A DNA stretch of 64,000 nucleotides from Ilex aquifolium (taxonomy: Eukaryota > Streptophyta > Magnoliopsida > Aquifoliales > Aquifoliaceae), in contig OX637393.1 in the NCBI GenBank assembly GCA_951799425.1, forward strand, positions 18,991,744 to 19,055,743. The letters run 5' to 3'. The notes under the pieces are model-generated. The model saw only the letters and a list, made by a program, of their open reading frames with translations. It searched no databases and was not told where the DNA came from. Every line of letters begins with the position of its first letter. Position 1 is the first letter of the stretch. Made by a program: the position numbers and the translations under genes. Below are positions 11,167 through 23,440 of the stretch, one piece after another.

Positions 11167-12563
11167 GCCCGAAGTTTGGCACAGTAAAAGTCAGGATTTT
11201 GGTATTTTAAAACACCCTTTTAAGCCTTATTTGACCCATTCTTCCATCCCACTCTCACCCCAAACATCTTAGAGCCCTAAGAGAAGAGAAAAGGAGAGAA
11301 ACACACAAAGATCTTGAGAGAGTTACCCCTTATAGAGATCAAAACCGAAATTCCTCAAGAACACCATTCTTCTACTCTCTTCTTCTACACTTTCACTACA
11401 CCCTTACCCACACCTCTTGGAATTCTAGAGAGAGTCTTAGAAAAGAATAAAGAAGGAGAAAACACAAGATCAAAAGGGAAAAACGAAGGATTTAAGAGTG
11501 ATTCAAGATCAAACCCTAGATTTTCAAGAATACCAAGGTAGGGCTTTTCTTCCATTCTTGTTCATTGATGTTAGGGTTATTATATATATATGTTTTGACT
11601 CCTAATCATATGTATTTGCTATGGGTCCGTTGTTTCTTGGTTATCTTGCAATTGTTAACATGTTTTACACAAAGTTAGGGTTGTATACCCATGAAATCCC
11701 TCTTTTGTTTGAAAAACCCTAGTTTTCAAGAGTGATGAGTTTTCCTCTTGAACTCTTCCTTTATTCTTGATTTCAAAATCATAGTGTTTTGTGTTGAGTA
11801 ATAAAATGATATTGTTGTGATCTCTTGCAATTTTCTTGGTTGGTTATTGAAAAATGTCACATGCTTAATTTGTGGATTTTGAGATATGCTTGTAAAATGA
11901 GAAATTGTGGATTTTGTAGTTAGTTGGAATTGTTGGTGAATTGAGAATATTTTGGTTTCCTCATTTGTATGGTTGTTGTGATGGACTTGGATTGTCTTCA
12001 AGAGATGCCGTAGAGTGTTAGAAGTTAGTCTATCCCAGTGGGGGTGAGATAGTTTCCTAACACTTGTGGTGGGTTGTCATTTGGTAATGCGACCACTATC
12101 GTTCACTGGAGTTCGAACAAGGGATGATATACTTTTCCTGGGAAGGGACTCGTCACTGCCATTGGGATGGTAGATGCCATTTCCTAAAGTGTTTGTGATT
12201 GTGATTGTGATGGGTGGACTAGGTATAATCGTTGGGTAGATTCATGAGAAGCAATCAACATATATGGTACGGGGATGAACCAATATAAATGGGATGAGGG
12301 GTTGGACCGCCTTGGCCGGTGCATTGGTATGGGACAATGCATCGGAAGGTGCCCTTCCTAAATGGCTAAAAGTTGGAAATGGTATAGTGTTATGAAATTT
12401 ACCTTAACCTTTCACTTGATTATTGTTACGGCTTAAACTTGAGATCTATTTAAAAATGTCCCGTTTTTCCTTCAAAAATTGATATATGCTATTTACGAAA
12501 TGATACCGACCGATTTTTATCTGTTTTCTAAACCTTGTTTGGGTTTGGAAGAATTTTTCTACA

Positions 12564-12576
12564 GAGCTTCGTGCTC
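12564..12576 (+). other. Conserved LTR hairpin GAGC-N-GCTC (B2 copy)
   Basis: GAGCTTCGTGCTC followed by ACCCCCCTAC and TTTTTCAG. Versions occur in every Tekay LTR of the window: 2044, 3161, 5697, 31132, and on the minus strand 48179, 48673, 57170 and 62042 areas. Stem kept, loop variable. Confidence 0.6.
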
Positions 12577-12970
12577 ACCCCCCTACAGTTGAACATTTTT
12601 CAGATTTTGTGCCAGAGGAGGAGCTCTGTGCGAATGAGCTGGGCCATGGAGAGGCTTCACTTGAGGGATACTTGGATCCCGAGTGGGACATCTAGAGATG
12701 TCGTTTACTTTTTTTCTAGACTAGAATATTCTTTCGAAACACGGTGTAGTCTAGATTTCTTTTGTAATTTCCGTTGCGCTATAATAGTAAATGTTTTCTT
12801 TGGGAAATGTAAATGCCATTGTTCGGCTTATTCTTTTGGGATGATACTGTAAATTCTATGGATGATGAATGGAAAATTTTTCTTATTGATGGATTATCTA
12901 GGTGTTCTCATTATGTAAATGATTTTAGAATGTAATGCCGTCCAGGGTGGTTTTTGGGGTGTTACAAAGT

Positions 12971-12982
12971 TGGTATCAGAGC
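12971..12982 (+). other. Primer binding site, B element
   Basis: TGGTATCAGAGC lies four bases after the LTR end. It is complementary to the 3' end of plant initiator Met-tRNA, the usual primer of chromoviruses. Confidence 0.9.
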
Positions 12983-13136
12983 TTAGGCTTTAGGTCTTAC
13001 ATGGGAGCTGTACGTTATGGATTACCACTGGAAATGTAGGACTAGGTTGAAGGAACCGTAGGCTTGCATTTGTTTGAAGTTATGTGCTTATCAGATAGGT
13101 TAGATTTATTGTATATTTAGGTTAAGGGTTAATTAT

Positions 13137-14091
13137 TTGTTCGGATTCGATGAGTTGTCTCGCTACGCAATCAAGTTTGTGGTCACTGAGGCAAGGAGGG
13201 CTAAATGCTTTGAACAAGATTTGAGGCCTTCCATCCGCGAGAAGTGGTTACACTCTGAATTCGAGAATACAAGATCTCGTGAACGTGGATGTGGACGTGG
13301 GCGTGTACGTGGACGTGGACGCGGTTGAGCAAAGACTTCAGACAGTTGGAGAAGATGGAGTTACTCAGACGAGAGCAGGCATGGACTCGGGCCAATTCTT
13401 TGCATGCGGAGAGTATGGGCACTTCAAACATAGATGCCCCTCGTTTCCCCCAAGGACCAAACAAGCAACCGAGCAAGTACCAGCAAACAAGCCACCTCTA
13501 CAAAGGCCAGCACAGCAGAGACCTTAGATAGCTCGAGGAGCGGGAGGCGTACCAGAGAGAGTAGGCATGGATGCACGCCGATGCTTTGCCTGTGGAGGTG
13601 TTGGGCACTTCAAAGATAATTGGCCATTGCTTTCCACCAAGACCAACCAAGCAACTGGGCGAGTGAATGCAAACAGGCCACTGCTAAGACAGCCACTACC
13701 ACCACAGAGACAGTTACAAGCTCATGCCCCCGGTGGCGCCAATCAAGGAAGGGTTTTTGCTTTGACTCAACCGGAGGAAGATGCCTCCAACGCCGTTGTG
13801 GAAGGTATTGTTCTTCTCTACCATTCTTGGGCCCGAATTTTATTGGATTCCTATGCGACTCATTCTTTTCTACGTACTGTGTACGCTGTGGAATTGGGAT
13901 TGGGTTTCGAGGAAATAGAACTTACTGTATATGTTAACTTGCCTACGGGAAAACAAGGGGATACCAGTAGGGTTTATTTATATGTAATCTTTGACTCTAA
14001 TTTATATCTAATTGCTAGGGAATCATCATGTCTTGCCATTCTGGATAATACTACCTTGTTCCAAAATATATTATGTTTGGGTAAACCCTAA
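13137..14091 (+). pseudogene. Degenerate gag and protease remnant of the B element
   Basis: Pieces of a Tekay gag in shifting frames. ELSRYAIKFVVTEARRAKCF matches the gag segment also seen in element C. Two zinc-knuckle regions follow: CFACGEYGHFKHRC-like near 13398-13440 and CFACGGVGHFKDNW near 13580-13620. In the second the last Cys is Trp. Then comes a protease-like stretch with ILLDSYATHSFL near 13836, where the catalytic D-S/T-G reads DSY. The latter part (13567-14091, 174 codons) is one open frame. The zinc-knuckle and linker segment looks duplicated. RT, RNase H and the integrase core are absent, so the element is non-autonomous. Confidence 0.78.
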
Positions 14092-15240
14092 ATCTGTTCT
14101 TATGCCTTCAAACCCTAGTTTACAAAGGAGATGTGTTTTTCTCTTGATTTCTCCTTTGCTCTTGATTCCCGAATTTAAATATTATTTGTTCTAAGCTATG
14201 TTATGGGTGGATGACCACCAAATCCTTTTGGTATGCCCTTGAAATCCTAGTTTTCAAGGGAGAGGTGTTTTCTCTTTATCTTGCCTTTGTCATTGATTTC
14301 AAACCTTGATGGTCGTTTGTTATCGATTCCAATATATGATTGTTACTTTATCTCTGATTCCAAGCTTGATATCCGTTGTTATTGATCTCGAGACTTGATT
14401 GTTTCCTTGTCCTTAATTTCCTAAGCTTAATGATCCATTTGTTCTTGGTATCTAAATTTGATATTCGTTTGTTATTAATTCTACCCTTGTGATTCAATTA
14501 TTTTCGATATTCAATACTTGATATTTATTGGTTATTGATTTCAAGATTTGACATTCAATTGCTCTTGACTTCAATACTTGATATTCCTTCGTTCTCGGTT
14601 CCAAAACTTGATATTCGTTTATTATTGATTTCAATACTTGATTACTTTTTGTTTTTGAGTTCGAAACTTGAGACTTATTAGTTCCTGATTACAAAGTTTG
14701 ATATGTCTTTGTTATTGACTCCAAGATTCGATTGTTACTTTGTTCTTAATTTCAAACCTTGCTTGTTCCTTTATTCTTGATTTCCAAGCTTAATATTCAT
14801 TTGCTCTTGATAGCCAAATTTGATATTCATTTGATTGATTCTAACTATTGTAATTCATGTATTCTTGATATTCAATACTTGACATCCTTTGGTTCTTGAT
14901 TTCAAGACTTGGTTGTTCCTTTGTTTTTAATTTCCCCAGACTTGATGATCCATTGGTTCCTGATAGCCAAATTTAATATTCATTTGTTATTGATTCTAAC
15001 CCTTGTGATTCATTTATTCTTGATATTCAATACTTGATATTCATTGGTTCTTGATTCCAAGACTTGACATTCAATTGCTCTTGATTTCAATACTTGATTT
15101 CTCCTTGTCCTTGAGTTCAAAACTTGATACTCTTTAGCTCTTGGTTACAAAGCTTGATATGCATCTGTTATTGACTCCAAGACTCGATTGTTACTTTGTT
15201 CTTGATTCCAAAGCTTGATTATTTATTTGTTCCTTAATTC
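14092..15240 (+). repeat. Degenerate tandem repeat inside the B element
   Basis: About 1.15 kb built of units near 30-38 bp with the theme TTGATATTCATTTGTTCTTG, then atttcaanac. A higher-order pattern (aagctta(at)gat/attc, then tagccaaattt, then tattcaatacttgata) appears near 14430, 14783 and 14938. No coding potential is seen. It occupies the place where RT, RNase H and most of integrase should be. Confidence 0.85.
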
Positions 15241-15444
15241 AGAATTCTACCGATTGGTATTGACCAATAAAATTGTATTTTCGATGATATTATGTTAATT
15301 TTTCTTAAATTATTTCGTTGGAAAAATGTATATGGATTTGGAAGCTAAAATGGGAGGACAAGTCTGGTTAGGTTTCAACTGTAACCTTTGGTGGATTGTA
15401 ATTTATATCAGAGTGCGCAGCGAACTAACGGAGTAAGGACTACA

Positions 15445-15974
15445 ATGGGGAAACTACGAAGAAGATTCAACTCATCCGAGAGAGGCTACGCATGGCGCAA
15501 AATAGACAGAAGAGCTATGCGGACCACAGACGAAGACCCTTGGAATTCAAAGTGGGAGACTACGTGTTCCTCAAAGTGTCACCCAAGAAAGGAGTATTTA
15601 GATTCGGCAAGAAGGGAAAGTTAGCGCCAAGATATACTGGGCCATTTGAAGTAATTAAAGTTGTGGGCAAAGTGGCGTATCAGTTGCGGTTACCAGCTCA
15701 GTTGTCTGGGGTACATGACGTGTTCCACGTGTCGATGTTGAGAAAGTGTCAATCGGATGCAACGCCGGTCGTAGACTTGGAAGATATTGAAATTCAAGAT
15801 GGAGCAACCTATGAAGAACAACCGTTGAAGATTCTCGATGCCAAAGAGAAGGTGCTCCGTAACAAAGTCATCCGACTAGTGAAGGATTTGTGGCAACACC
15901 ATGGAGTGGAAGAAGCTACTTGGGAACCGGAGCTAGAAATGCGAGAGAAGTACCCGCACATATTCGCTACTTAA
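15445..15974 (+). pseudogene. Integrase C-terminus and chromodomain, B element
   Basis: The frame from about 15445 (GETTKKIQLIRERLRMAQ) runs open to TAA at 15972-15974. It contains the integrase C-terminal fold motif (FKVGDYVFLKVSPKKGVFRF, then KLAPRYTGPFEV), the HDVFHVSMLRK joint and a chromodomain (LVKDLWQHHGVEEATWEPE). It is very close to the end of C pol at 52084. The catalytic DDE core is missing upstream, so this cannot act alone. The PPT follows within 30 bp. Confidence 0.88.
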
Positions 15975-15998
15975 GGTAAGTTTCGAGGACGAAACTTT

Positions 15999-16015
15999 CT
16001 TTAAGGGGGGTGGAT
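15999..16015 (+). other. Polypurine tract, B element
   Basis: CTTTAAGGGGGGTGGAT abuts the TGTAACACC of the 3' LTR. The same PPT, inverted, lies next to the C LTR at 52043. Confidence 0.88.
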
Positions 16016-17551
16016 TGTAACACCTCGCATCTTCTTTTATATATGTATATAGATATATAGTAAATAATTATTGTAAAAAAAATGTGGATATGTGTAGTAA
16101 TAGTAGGAATAAATACTAGGGAGACAAATGGATTGAAAAGTTTGAGTTTCGAAGGTGTGTAAACTTGAGAAGAGGGATTATGGAAGTTTCTAAATATTTT
16201 TAGGTCAAAATAAGTTCTCCATTGAATCCAAAAGGTCAAAAAACATTGGGAGAGGTAATATGAGGTGTATTGGAAGCTAGGAAGTATTCCGGAGTGAAAA
16301 CACACTTAGAGAAAATTTGGGTAAAAAGGAGTTGGGACACCTTCTAGTATTTAGGTCATAAATTTTTATCCTTATATCCAATTGATCTGAAATTTGGACA
16401 ATAGATAATAGACATCTAGGGCTACAAAAGTGTATCTAATGAAAATTTTCCAATTCAACCTGTAAATGGGTCAAACTACCCTAGAAGTCGAAGTAGCCGA
16501 AGTGTACCGGAACACAGTACCGGTACGCCCGAACCAGTAGCTAAACCGTACCGGTACAGCGTACCGGTACACCCGAAGTTTGGCACAGTAAAAGTCGGGA
16601 TTTTGGTATTTTAAAACACCCTTTTAAGCCTCATTTGACCCATTCTTCCATCCCACTCTCACCCCAAACATCTTAGAGCCCTTAGAGAAGAAAAAAGGAG
16701 AGAAAAACACAAAGATCTTGAGAGAGTTACCCCTTATAGAGATCAAAATCGAAATTCCTCAAGAACACCATTCTTCTACTCTTTTCTTCTACACTTTCAC
16801 TACACCCTTACCCACACCTCTTGGAATCCTAGAGAGAGTCTTAGAAAAGAATAAAGAAGGAGAAAACACAAGATCAAAAGGGAAAAACAAAGAATTTAAG
16901 AGTGATTCAAGATCAAACCCTAGATTTTCAAGAATACCAAGGTAAGGGTTTTCTTCCATTCTTGTTCATTGATGTTAGGGTTATTATATATATATGTTTT
17001 GACTCCTAATCATATGTATTTGCTATGGGGTCCGTTGTTTCTTGGTTCTCTTGCAATTGTTAACATGTTTTACACAAAGTTAGGGTTGTATACCCATGAA
17101 ATCCCTCTTTTGTTTGAAAAACCCTAGTTTTCAAGAGTGATGTGTTTTCCTCTTGAACTCTTCCTTTATTCTTGATTTCAAAATCATAGTGTTTTGTGTT
17201 GAGTAATAAAATGATATTGTTGTGATCTCTTGCAATTTTCTTGGTTGGTTATTGAAAAATGTCACATGCTTAATTTGTGGATTTTGAGATATGCTTGTAA
17301 AATGAGAAATTGTGGATTTTGTAGTTAGTTGGAATTGTTGGTGAATTGAGAATATTTTGGTTTCCTCATTTGTATGGTTGTTGTGATGGACTTGGATTGC
17401 CTTCGAGAGATGCCGTAGAGTGTTAGAGGTTAGTATATCCCAGTGGGGGTGAGATGGTTTCCTAACACTTGTGGTGGGTTGTCATTTGGTAATGCGACTA
17501 CTATCGTTCACTGGAGTTCGAACAAGGGATGGTATACTTTTCCTGGGTGAC
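16016..17551 (+). mobile_element. 3' LTR of the B element, left part (split by D)
   Basis: Starts TGTAACACCTCGC and tracks the 5' LTR (10579 onward) closely to ttttcctggg near 17547, where element D interrupts with TSD GTGAC (17547-17551). The remainder is at 30595-31521, but that half resembles family C rather than B, so this is a chimeric LTR. Confidence 0.85.
16504..16570. repeat. GTACCGGTAC cluster, B 3' LTR
   Basis: Three exact decamers at about 16517, 16548 and 16561, with a GTACCGGAAC relic at 16504. It is shorter than the cluster of the 5' LTR: a block present at 11081-11130 is lost. Confidence 0.92.
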
Positions 17552-19178
17552 TGATTAGCACAAAACTTTGTATATTTTAAGGTGCTAATCAGCTCATTTC
17601 ACTTGTTTTTGAAGATTAAATGATAGGAGTTATGATGATTGAAGTCTTAACGTCAAAAATTTGTGTTTGCAGTTGAAAGGAGCTAATTATGGTTTGTTAA
17701 GGCCCACCCATACCACTTGGGATGAAAGGAGATGAAAAGAGAACTTGGGTACAGCTCCGGAGCAAAGGAATCAGAAGTTTCAGACAAGGAGGCAGAACAG
17801 TACCGGTACTCAGTACCGGTACGCCAAACATTCTGGAGTCGAAGTACCGGTACGATTTGCCTGATGAGCCCAGAGTCTGCAAATCTGCTCAGCTACTTCG
17901 AGGGTCCCACCATAGATGCCCCCACACTCCTCTGACACGCCCACAACACTGTTCATCAGGCCCACACCTTACTCTGCACTCTAGAGCTACAGCCTTAAAG
18001 GAAGAGAGAGAGAAGAGGAGGAGCTGGGTGTGTGCAGGCCAATTCTGCACTCCCTTGTCCAGGTCATCCAGGCTACCCCCTACTGATGGGGGTCACTTCA
18101 GGGAGCTAGAGGAGCAGACCAGGCACGGTTTTGGAGGGAAAGAGCTTTCCAATGATCAGCATTCTTCCATAGCAGAGAGAGGCAGATAGAGAGGGAAGCT
18201 CTGGGCATAGAAGATGATGAATAGTAGTTTTAGAGAGAGAAAGTTCTGATTTCTGCATTTCTTTTACTGCATTGTCTTGTAATCAATGGTAGGAACCTTT
18301 ATATCTTCAATGAATGTCATTAATGTCATTTTCCCTTATGTCATTGCTAGTTTAATGCTCCCATTTAAGTTCTACCATTAATGCTTTCAAAGTATTCATG
18401 TTTATAGATATAAAATAGATTTTCATTCCATTCACTTCTAGTCTATGATTTCTTGCACTTAGTTACTTCAAAACTCCATATCCATACAATGCTTTATATT
18501 TACATTGTCATTTCTATTTCAAGTATGAGTAGCTAAGCCCTTTTTGTTGGCAAGACCAAGGGGAATCCTCATTTGGGTATATTGTTTCAACTCTTTCTAC
18601 ACCCTCCCTTTAGAGTCCCATGGTTCGGTTTGACCGGATTGAAGGTGGATGATTCGGTGAATCTTTGATAATCCGTAGGCCTAGTCACGGTTTATGCTTA
18701 GGCACTCACCAACATCATCCTCGGCTTTCCGTGAATCAACCGTTCATTCTTGCTCAATCGGAGGTGTGAGTTGAGTTGAGATAGTATACCCATTGGAGGG
18801 ACCCCTTGGAATTGCCAACGCTTGTTCTCTCATTCTAATTTTACCAAAACACACTTCATCAAACAATTTCCAACAACAAGAATTTTACACTTTCTTTGCC
18901 CAAAATCACTTTCAAATTGGTTTACTTCCTTCCCCGTGGAAACGACCTTGGAATACCATCAAGTAAAAGACGAGCCACGAAAGTCTCCTTGCGATTGGGG
19001 AGCATTTTTGTGCATTCACCTATCACATTCCCACTGACCTATTTCCTTTCCTATTGCCCTTTCTTTTCACACTATTCCAAAGGAGCGTGACCTCCCTTCC
19101 CGGTTGAATATACATCACACATACACCTTGGGGGATAGTATTTTAGGGGTTAGGAATAGGACTGTTTTTGCTCAATCA
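17552..19178 (+). mobile_element. 5' LTR of D
   Basis: TGATTAGCACAAAACTTTG at the start, CTCAATCA at the end. The start contains an inverted terminal theme (TGATTAGCAC and GGTGCTAATCA within 45 bp). A palindrome cluster lies about 250 bp in. A GA-rich stretch (ggaagagagagagaagagg, about 17999) may be the leader. Frames inside it are not conserved as protein. Confidence 0.93.
17800..17852. repeat. GTACCGGTAC cluster, D 5' LTR
   Basis: Three decamers at 17800, 17813 and 17843. The second and third are separated by gccaaacattctggagtcgaa. The 3' LTR lacks the third copy and this spacer. Confidence 0.95.
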
Positions 19179-19181
19179 TTT

Positions 19182-19198
19182 TGGCGTCGTTGCCGGGG
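19182..19198 (+). other. Primer binding site, D (Asp-tRNA type)
   Basis: TGGCGTCGTTGCCGGGG is complementary to the 3' end of plant Asp-tRNA with one mismatch (T where C is expected at position 6). Asp-tRNA priming is typical of Athila elements. Confidence 0.85.
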
Positions 19199-19336
19199 AA
19201 GGCAAGTGTCAAATCAAGGAAGTGATTTCCGAACAACGGAGGTAAGTCCCGTGATCTTCATCACGGGCTGAGGTACGTTGTCTCGTGTACATATTCTTGT
19301 TTGTTTATAATTTCATTTGTATAGATATCTTGTTGC

Positions 19337-22300
19337 ATGTGGGGAAGGGACAACTATCACCGATTAGTTAGACAACCCTTAGGCCCCAACATGAACATCG
19401 ACCAAGACCCACCCGAGGATGCGGGTGACAATTTTGAAAATGTGGATGTCAACCCAAACATACAAGGGGGTGGAAACTTTGACAATGTCGGTGCAAATCC
19501 AAATGCTCAAAGGGGTGGGGGATTACCCGAACCTAGAATGCCTAACCCAAGAATGCAATATCCCCCTCCCGATGCTTTTGATAATGAGGATGCTAACCCG
19601 AATAGGCAAATGGGTGGGGGATTTCAAAAACCTAGGATGCCCAACCCACGAGTGCAATTTCCCCCACCTAGGAATGAAGGGAATATCCAACTTGACCCTC
19701 CACCAAGGACAATGCGGGAGTTCCTTCAGCCGACCCGTAGCTCCACACCATCATGTCTTGTTCTTCCTGTCCAAGCTCATCTCTTTGTAATCAAACCATG
19801 GATGTTGCAACTACTCCCTAAATTTCATGGGGTTGAGAAGGAAAACCCTTATAGTCATCTAAAGTCTTATGAGGAAATAGTTGCAACCTTTATCCCAAAT
19901 TACAACATGGAAGATATAGCAAGGATGCAATTGTTCTCTTTTTCGTTGGAGGGTAAAACAAAGATTTGGTTTGATTCCATGGGGCCTCGGACCATGCTAT
20001 CTTGGGACCATATAGTTTCATTCTTTTTAAAAAAGTTTTTTCCGGTTCATAGAACCACTTCTTTGAAAAAAGACATTCAAAACTTTTCTGAAAAACCCAA
20101 TGAACAATTTTATCAGTGTTGGGATCGGTATAAAGATTTGATTCAATCCATACCACACCATGGTTTTAAATCGTGGCAATTGGTGAGTTTCTTCTACGAA
20201 GGAATCTCACCAAACCATAGACAATTCATTGACATGATGTGCAATGGTGAATTTTTGAACAAAGACCCTGACGAGGCCCTTGACTACTTTGGTACCTTGG
20301 CTGAAAATGCACAATCGTGGGATGTTAGGGATCCAAGTGATGTACCTAGGACGTTGCCAGTGAGTGGCCAATCTCAAAGGGGAGGGATATATGATTTGAA
20401 AGACCGGGAGGACCTACTTTCACAAATTTCCAAATTGTCTAGGAAAGTAGATAGCCTTGAGGTGGAAAGGAGACGAGAGGTGTCTCATGTGTCAAAAACC
20501 GAGGAGACTTGTTCTATTTGTGGTGGTGTCGAGCATCCCACATCGGAGTGTCCGAGCATTCCGGCACTTAGAGAAGCATATCATGAACAAGTCAATGCCT
20601 TCAACCAACCAAGGCAATCATTTCCTTCAAATTCCAACACTTACAATTCGGGGTATCGTGATCACCCTAATTTCAGTTGGAGGAATGAGAACCCCATCCC
20701 CTTTGGTTCCAATACATACACCTCTCCTACACTTCCCAAGCAAGGTCAGTACCAATCCCAACATCAAGGCCAAGGGCAAACTTCTAGCTCCCAATACCCA
20801 CGGGCCAATCCGCAAGGGTACCAATCCAACCCTCCCCCACAGAATTTCTCCCAACAAGGCCCATCTAGTTCTTCTAGCTACCAACCACCTCATAAAAGGA
20901 GTTTAGAAGATGTGCTCCACGCCTTCATCCAAAGCCAAACCACCTTCAATAAGGACATTACGGCTCAACTCACAAAGATCACCAATCACATAGGCTTGTC
21001 TCAACAAGAGAAAGGGAAATTCCCCTCTCAACCACAACAAAATCCCAAGGGCCAAAATGTGATTGAATCAGTTGAGCCCACCCAAGAGAGTTGTGAGCAC
21101 CTTAAGGCGGTTACCACTCTTCGTAGTGGCAAACAAGTTGAAAAGACCATAGTGCCAAAGGTTCCACCTAAGCCACAATTGCCAACAGCAGAGTCCATTG
21201 AGGGTGAGTCCATTGAGGGTGAGGCCAAGGAACGTGTGGCCGAAAAAGGTGGGATGAGTAAAGATAAAGAAAATGAGCAAATTGAAAATGAACATGTGGT
21301 TGATGATAGCTTGTGTTTTCCTCCTATGCCTGCCCCCTTTCCCCATCGTTTGAAGTCACCTGTCAAGGTGGCTAATTATTCTGACATTTTAGACATGTTT
21401 AAGCAGGTAAAAATCAATATCCCGCTCCTTGATGCCATCAAGCAAATACCGTCATGTGCCAAAATCTTGAAAGATCTATACACGGTCAAGCGGAGGCTAA
21501 ATGTCCGGAAGAAGGCATTCTTGACAGAACAAGTGAGCTCCATTCTGAGGACCAACACTCCTCCCAAGTTCAAAGATCCCGGTTGTCCAACAATTGCCAT
21601 CACTATCGGAAATTGCCAGGTTGAACAAGCATTGCTTGATCTGGGAGCAAGTGTCAATCTCCTGCCCTACTCCGTGTATCAACAACTCAAGCTTGAGGAG
21701 TTGAAACCTACTTCAATCACTCTTCAACTTGCGGATCGTAGCATCCGCACACCAAGGGGAGTAGTGGAAGATGTGTTGGTTCAAGTCGATAAGTTTTATT
21801 TTCCAGTCGATTTTATTGTATTAGACACTCATCCTGTTGCTAATCTTAGATCCCAAATCCCCGTGATACTTGGGCGACCTTTCCTTGCTACATCTAATGC
21901 AGTGATAAATTGCAGGAATGGTCTGATGAAATTGGCATTCGGGAACATGACACTGGAACTTAACGTCTTCAATTTGCCAAGGCAACCAGGGGATGACGAG
22001 GAGGCAAATGAGGTCAATAGAATTGACACAATGATTGATGAACACTTGGAGTTAGAAGGGATGTTGAAACTTAAGGAGGAAGAATTGGTTGAATTGGAGA
22101 AGTTGAATGAGCAAGAAAAGGTGGAGGAGTTGAAAGGAATGGAAAGGTGGATCCCCACATTTGAAGAGCTACCTGAGCAAGAGAAGAAAATTTTCCCTTC
22201 GGATGAGAAAAATCCAAAACTGGAATTGAAGCCATTGCCCGCACATTTGAAATATGCTTATCTTGGCAATGATGAGACTTTCCCGGTAGTCCTTAGCTCT

Positions 22301-22459
22301 ACCCTAACCATGGAACAAGAAGAAAAACTTTTGGGGGTATTGAGAAAGAATAAGGGAGCGATCGGGTGGACTATTGCAGATATCAAGGGAATCAGTCCTA
22401 TAATTTGCACCCATCGCATCTATCTTGAGGAAGATGCTAAAACCTCCCGACAACCTTAA
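19337..22459 (+). pseudogene. Athila gag-protease part of the D polyprotein
   Basis: Opens at ATG (MWGRDNYHRLVRQ) 140 bp after the primer site; the same start is used in D'. Order: Gly/Pro/Asn-rich N-terminus; gag core around residues 150-330 (PKFHGVEKENPYSHLKSYEE, then LSWDHIVSFFLKKFFP); a zinc knuckle near residue 395 (CSICGGVEHPTSEC, CX2CX4HX4C); a Gln/Ser-rich linker; an aspartic protease near residue 766 with LLDLGASVNLLP, the DLGA form usual in Athila; then the start of RT. The frame ends at a TAA (22457-22459) where D' has CAA, so this is a nonsense mutation, not a natural gag end. Translation would otherwise continue into RT. Confidence 0.93.
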
Positions 22460-23440
22460 AGGAGATTGAATCCGAGCATGAAAGAAGTAGTGAAGGATGA
22501 GGTGTTAAAGCTACTTGATGTGGGCATTATCTTTCCAATCGCGGATAGCAAATGGGTAAGCCCCACACAAGTCGTCCCAAAGAAATCCGGAGTCACAGTG
22601 ATTGAAAATGAGGAAAATGAACTCATACCTACAAGAGTCATTACCGGATGGAGAGTTTGCATCGACTACCGGAAGCTCAATGCTTGCACACAGAAAGATC
22701 ATTTTCCAATGCCGTTTCTCGATCAAGTCTTGGAAAGGGTAGCAGGGCACCTATTTTATTGTTTCCTTGACGGGTACTCTGGCTACAACCAAATCGAGAT
22801 CGCATTGGAGGACCAAGAGAAGACTACCTTCACCTGCCCATATGGCACCTTTGCCTATCGCCGTATGCCGTTCGGATTTTGCAATGCCCCGGGGACCTTT
22901 CAACGGTGCATGATGAGGATTTTTAGCGATATGGTGGAGAAAATTTTGGAGGTCTTCATGGACGATTTTTCCGTGTTTGGTGATTCCTTTGATGGATGCT
23001 TAGATAACTTGGAGAGAGTATTGGAGAGATGTGAAGAAAAGGATCTTGTGCTTAATTGGGAGAAGTGTCACTTCATGGTGACGGAAGGAATAGTCTTGGG
23101 CCACATAGTATCGGCGAGGGGCATCGAAGTTGACAAATCCAAGGTGGAGGCCATCTCCAACCTTCCCACGCCAACAACCATCAAGGGTATCCGGTCATTT
23201 TTGGGCCATGCAGGTTTTTATCGTCGTTTCATTCAAAATTTTAGTGCATTGGCCCGACCTCTGACAAATTTACTGTCTAAGGAGATTCCTTTTGAGTGGT
23301 CGGATGAGTGTGAGGCATCATTCAAAAAACTAAAAAGCATGCTTGTCACGCCTCCTATCATGCGACCACCCAATTGGGATCTACCTTTCGAGCTTATGTG
23401 CGACGCGAGTGACTACGCGGTTGGCGCAGTGCTTGGTTAG
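22460..23440 (+). pseudogene. Reverse transcriptase segment of D pol
   Basis: In frame with the upstream gag-pro after the nonsense codon. RT motifs in order: GWRVCIDYRKLN, HFPMPFLDQVLERVAG, CFLDGYSGYNQI, the RMPFGFCNAPGTFQRC block, the catalytic VFMDDFSVFGDSF (F-M-D-D), LGHIVSARGIEVD and GIRSFLGHAGFYRRFI. It runs into the start of RNase H (MCDASDYAVGAVLG) and stops at TAG 23438-23440, where D' has CAG. Catalytic residues are present; the frame breaks alone disable it. Confidence 0.93.

Larger units (their letters stand above)
10579..12966 (+). mobile_element. 5' LTR of the deleted B element (B2)
   Basis: Runs from TGTAACACCCCGC to GGGGTGTTACA (2388 bp) and is followed at once by an initiator-Met primer site. 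The upstream half holds the palindrome cluster; a GA-rich leader is near 11280-11300. The GAGCTTCGTGCTC hairpin is at 12564-12576, then TTTTTCAG. The open frames at 10569-11079, 11314-11541 and 11726-12001 are not conserved as protein and are not genes. Confidence 0.9.

Noticed and set aside
17552-17600. Terminal inverted repeats of a DNA transposon (TGATTAGCAC ... GTGCTAATCA)
   Set aside because: Both arms lie within the first 50 bp of an LTR with a clear PPT, primer site and 5 bp TSD of a retrotransposon.
19419-19790. Frames overlapping gag-pol of D and D' on either strand (e.g. 20457, 21028, 43124, 43560)
   Set aside because: Shadow frames of the real polyprotein, with no independent support.
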